Origin: Thermoplasmata archaeon
GTDB taxonomy: Archaea > Thermoplasmatota > Thermoplasmata > Thermoplasmatales > Thermoplasmataceae
Direction: 5' to 3'
Assembly (NCBI GenBank): GCA_021797295.1
Contig: JAKAAA010000051.1
Coordinates: 1 to 7,891 of the forward strand
DNA: 7,891 bases
Part shown: piece after piece, positions 7,131-7,891 of the stretch
Layout of the letters: each line of letters begins with the position of its first letter
Numbering within the stretch: position 1 is the stretch's first letter
Position numbers and translations under genes: made by a program
The notes under the pieces: model-generated
What the model saw: the letters and a program-made list of their open reading frames with translations, nothing else
The model's database searches: none
Told to the model about the DNA's origin: nothing

Positions 7131-7138
7131 ATATTTAA
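7131..7138 (-). promoter_or_regulatory. TATA-like box for the second DUF2079 gene
   Basis: On the minus strand this reads TTAAATAT, centred about 28 nt before the ATG at 7107, the spacing expected for a transcript starting at or a few bases before the start codon. No Shine-Dalgarno sequence is present between it and the ATG. Confidence 0.5.
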
Positions 7139-7159
7139 CGGTTGGTGATTTACTTTTAT

Positions 7160-7891
7160 TTACTGTATACCATTGACATGAATAAATACTGATTTCTCCC
7201 TAATCAGTTCAATATTTGTTTTTTCGGAATTGTCATAGTAATTATAAATCTCTTTGAACATTTTATCATAGAGAAATATTAAGATATAAATCAAATAAAA
7301 TCTTTTCCTGACTCTGGCATTTCGCATGAAAAACATCATATTCCTCATATTATTGCATCCTACTCCTCGTAAATAGTCCTGATAAGATCGCATTTTTCTC
7401 TTATAGTACTCAATTCCGTGTGCATATCTCTTTTCACGGTCAAAGGAAACCTTCTCATTCTCTTCATATATGATTTTATGATCAGGGTATGTCAATTTAT
7501 AACCTGATGATATGAATCTTGCCTCCCTTTCAACATCCTCTGCTGCCGTCAAGTCCCTCCACTGTACCTTATGATTTGCTTCGTAGTAGCATAAATGGTT
7601 ATCCAGAAAAACAGTATTCTTATCTATATTTTTATATCCCAATTCTATCAGGCGTGCAAATTTAGAATTATAAATTGTATCTAAGTCAATAAATACAAAT
7701 AAATCATTTTTATTCGCATATTTTTCGGCCATGTCAATAGCAAGATGCCTCCCCCTGCCTCTGGTGCATTTTTCCTGTTTGACCATTAAATTGTAATTAT
7801 CTGCATTTCTAGATAGGATTTCATACGTCCCATCAGTGGAATAGTTATCGATAATAAAAATCCTTTTTTCAACATTGATTTTCATAATTGA
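7160..7891 (-). CDS. GT2-family glycosyltransferase, N-terminus outside window
   Basis: The frame is open to the right edge (two codons, Ser-Ile, precede the Met at 7885), and the first beta-strand and 'YN-E' motif of GT2 enzymes are missing. The true start therefore lies beyond the window and the Met at 7885 is internal. About 243 residues are visible. Counting from that Met: 'IIDNYSTDGT' (11-20) is the nucleotide-binding loop, 'TRGRGRHLAIDMA' (41-53) follows, 'FIDLDT' (65-70) is the metal-binding DxD (Asp67, Asp69), and 'AAEDVEREARFISSGYK' (114-130) holds the Glu-Asp pair (116-117) that supplies the catalytic base in GT2. After residue 150 comes a basic region and one hydrophobic stretch (about 196-206) that could touch the membrane. 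It likely adds a sugar to a lipid-linked glycan in the cytosol; the substrate is unknown. It ends 52 nt before the second DUF2079 gene on the same strand. Confidence 0.82.
   Translation of the reverse strand, partial: SIMKINVEKRIFIIDNYSTDGTYEILSRNADNYNLMVKQEKCTRGRGRHLAIDMAEKYANKNDLFVFIDLDTIYNSKFARLIELGYKNIDKNTVFLDNHLCYYEANHKVQWRDLTAAEDVEREARFISSGYKLTYPDHKIIYEENEKVSFDREKRYAHGIEYYKRKMRSYQDYLRGVGCNNMRNMMFFMRNARVRKRFYLIYILIFLYDKMFKEIYNYYDNSEKTNIELIREKSVFIHVNGIQ

Noticed and set aside
7160..7885. Reading the right-hand GT2 gene as complete from the Met at 7885
   Set aside because: The frame stays open to the window edge and the N-terminal strand and motif of GT2 enzymes are missing, so the gene is cut by the window, not truncated in the genome.
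1..7891. Defence system, CRISPR array, mobile element or integrase
   Set aside because: All substantial frames are glycosyltransferases or membrane proteins; no regularly spaced repeats, transposase motifs or terminal inverted repeats were seen.

Overview
The window reads as part of a surface-glycan gene island in an archaeon of the Thermoplasmatales, most like Ferroplasma, Acidiplasma or Cuniculiplasma. This is inferred from low G+C, Arg codons dominated by AGA/AGG, frequent ATA for Ile, TATA-like boxes about 25-30 nt upstream of start codons with no Shine-Dalgarno sequences (leaderless or near-leaderless transcripts), and the presence of DUF2079 membrane proteins beside archaeal glycosyltransferases. 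No rRNA, tRNA, CRISPR array, insertion sequence or phage gene was recognised.

Layout. The left edge (2-316, + strand) is the 3' end of a membrane protein that resembles the C-terminus of a polysaccharide flippase. A 290-bp non-coding gap (317-606) separates it from a convergent pair on the minus strand: a GT4 glycosyltransferase (3326-2268, GTG start) followed 20 nt later by a DUF2079 / GT-C-like membrane protein (2247-607). A 109-bp divergent promoter region (3327-3435) leads into the most distinctive gene, a + strand fusion (3436-5322) of a GT-B (GT4-like) domain and a GT2 domain resembling dolichyl-phosphate mannosyltransferase. After a 48-bp convergent gap come two more minus-strand genes: a second DUF2079 protein (7107-5371) and a GT2 glycosyltransferase (from beyond the right edge to 7160) whose N-terminus lies outside the window.

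How they may work together (inference). The cytosolic GT4, GT2 and fusion enzymes would build lipid-linked sugars or oligosaccharides. The flippase-like protein would move the lipid-linked glycan across the membrane. The two DUF2079 proteins carry the acidic first-loop motif of GT-C enzymes and could use polyprenyl-phosphate sugars on the outer face. The product could be a lipoglycan or an N-glycan of a cell that lacks a rigid wall. The two DUF2079 paralogues differ in the first extracellular loop and in their C-terminal tails, so they probably do not have the same acceptor or donor.
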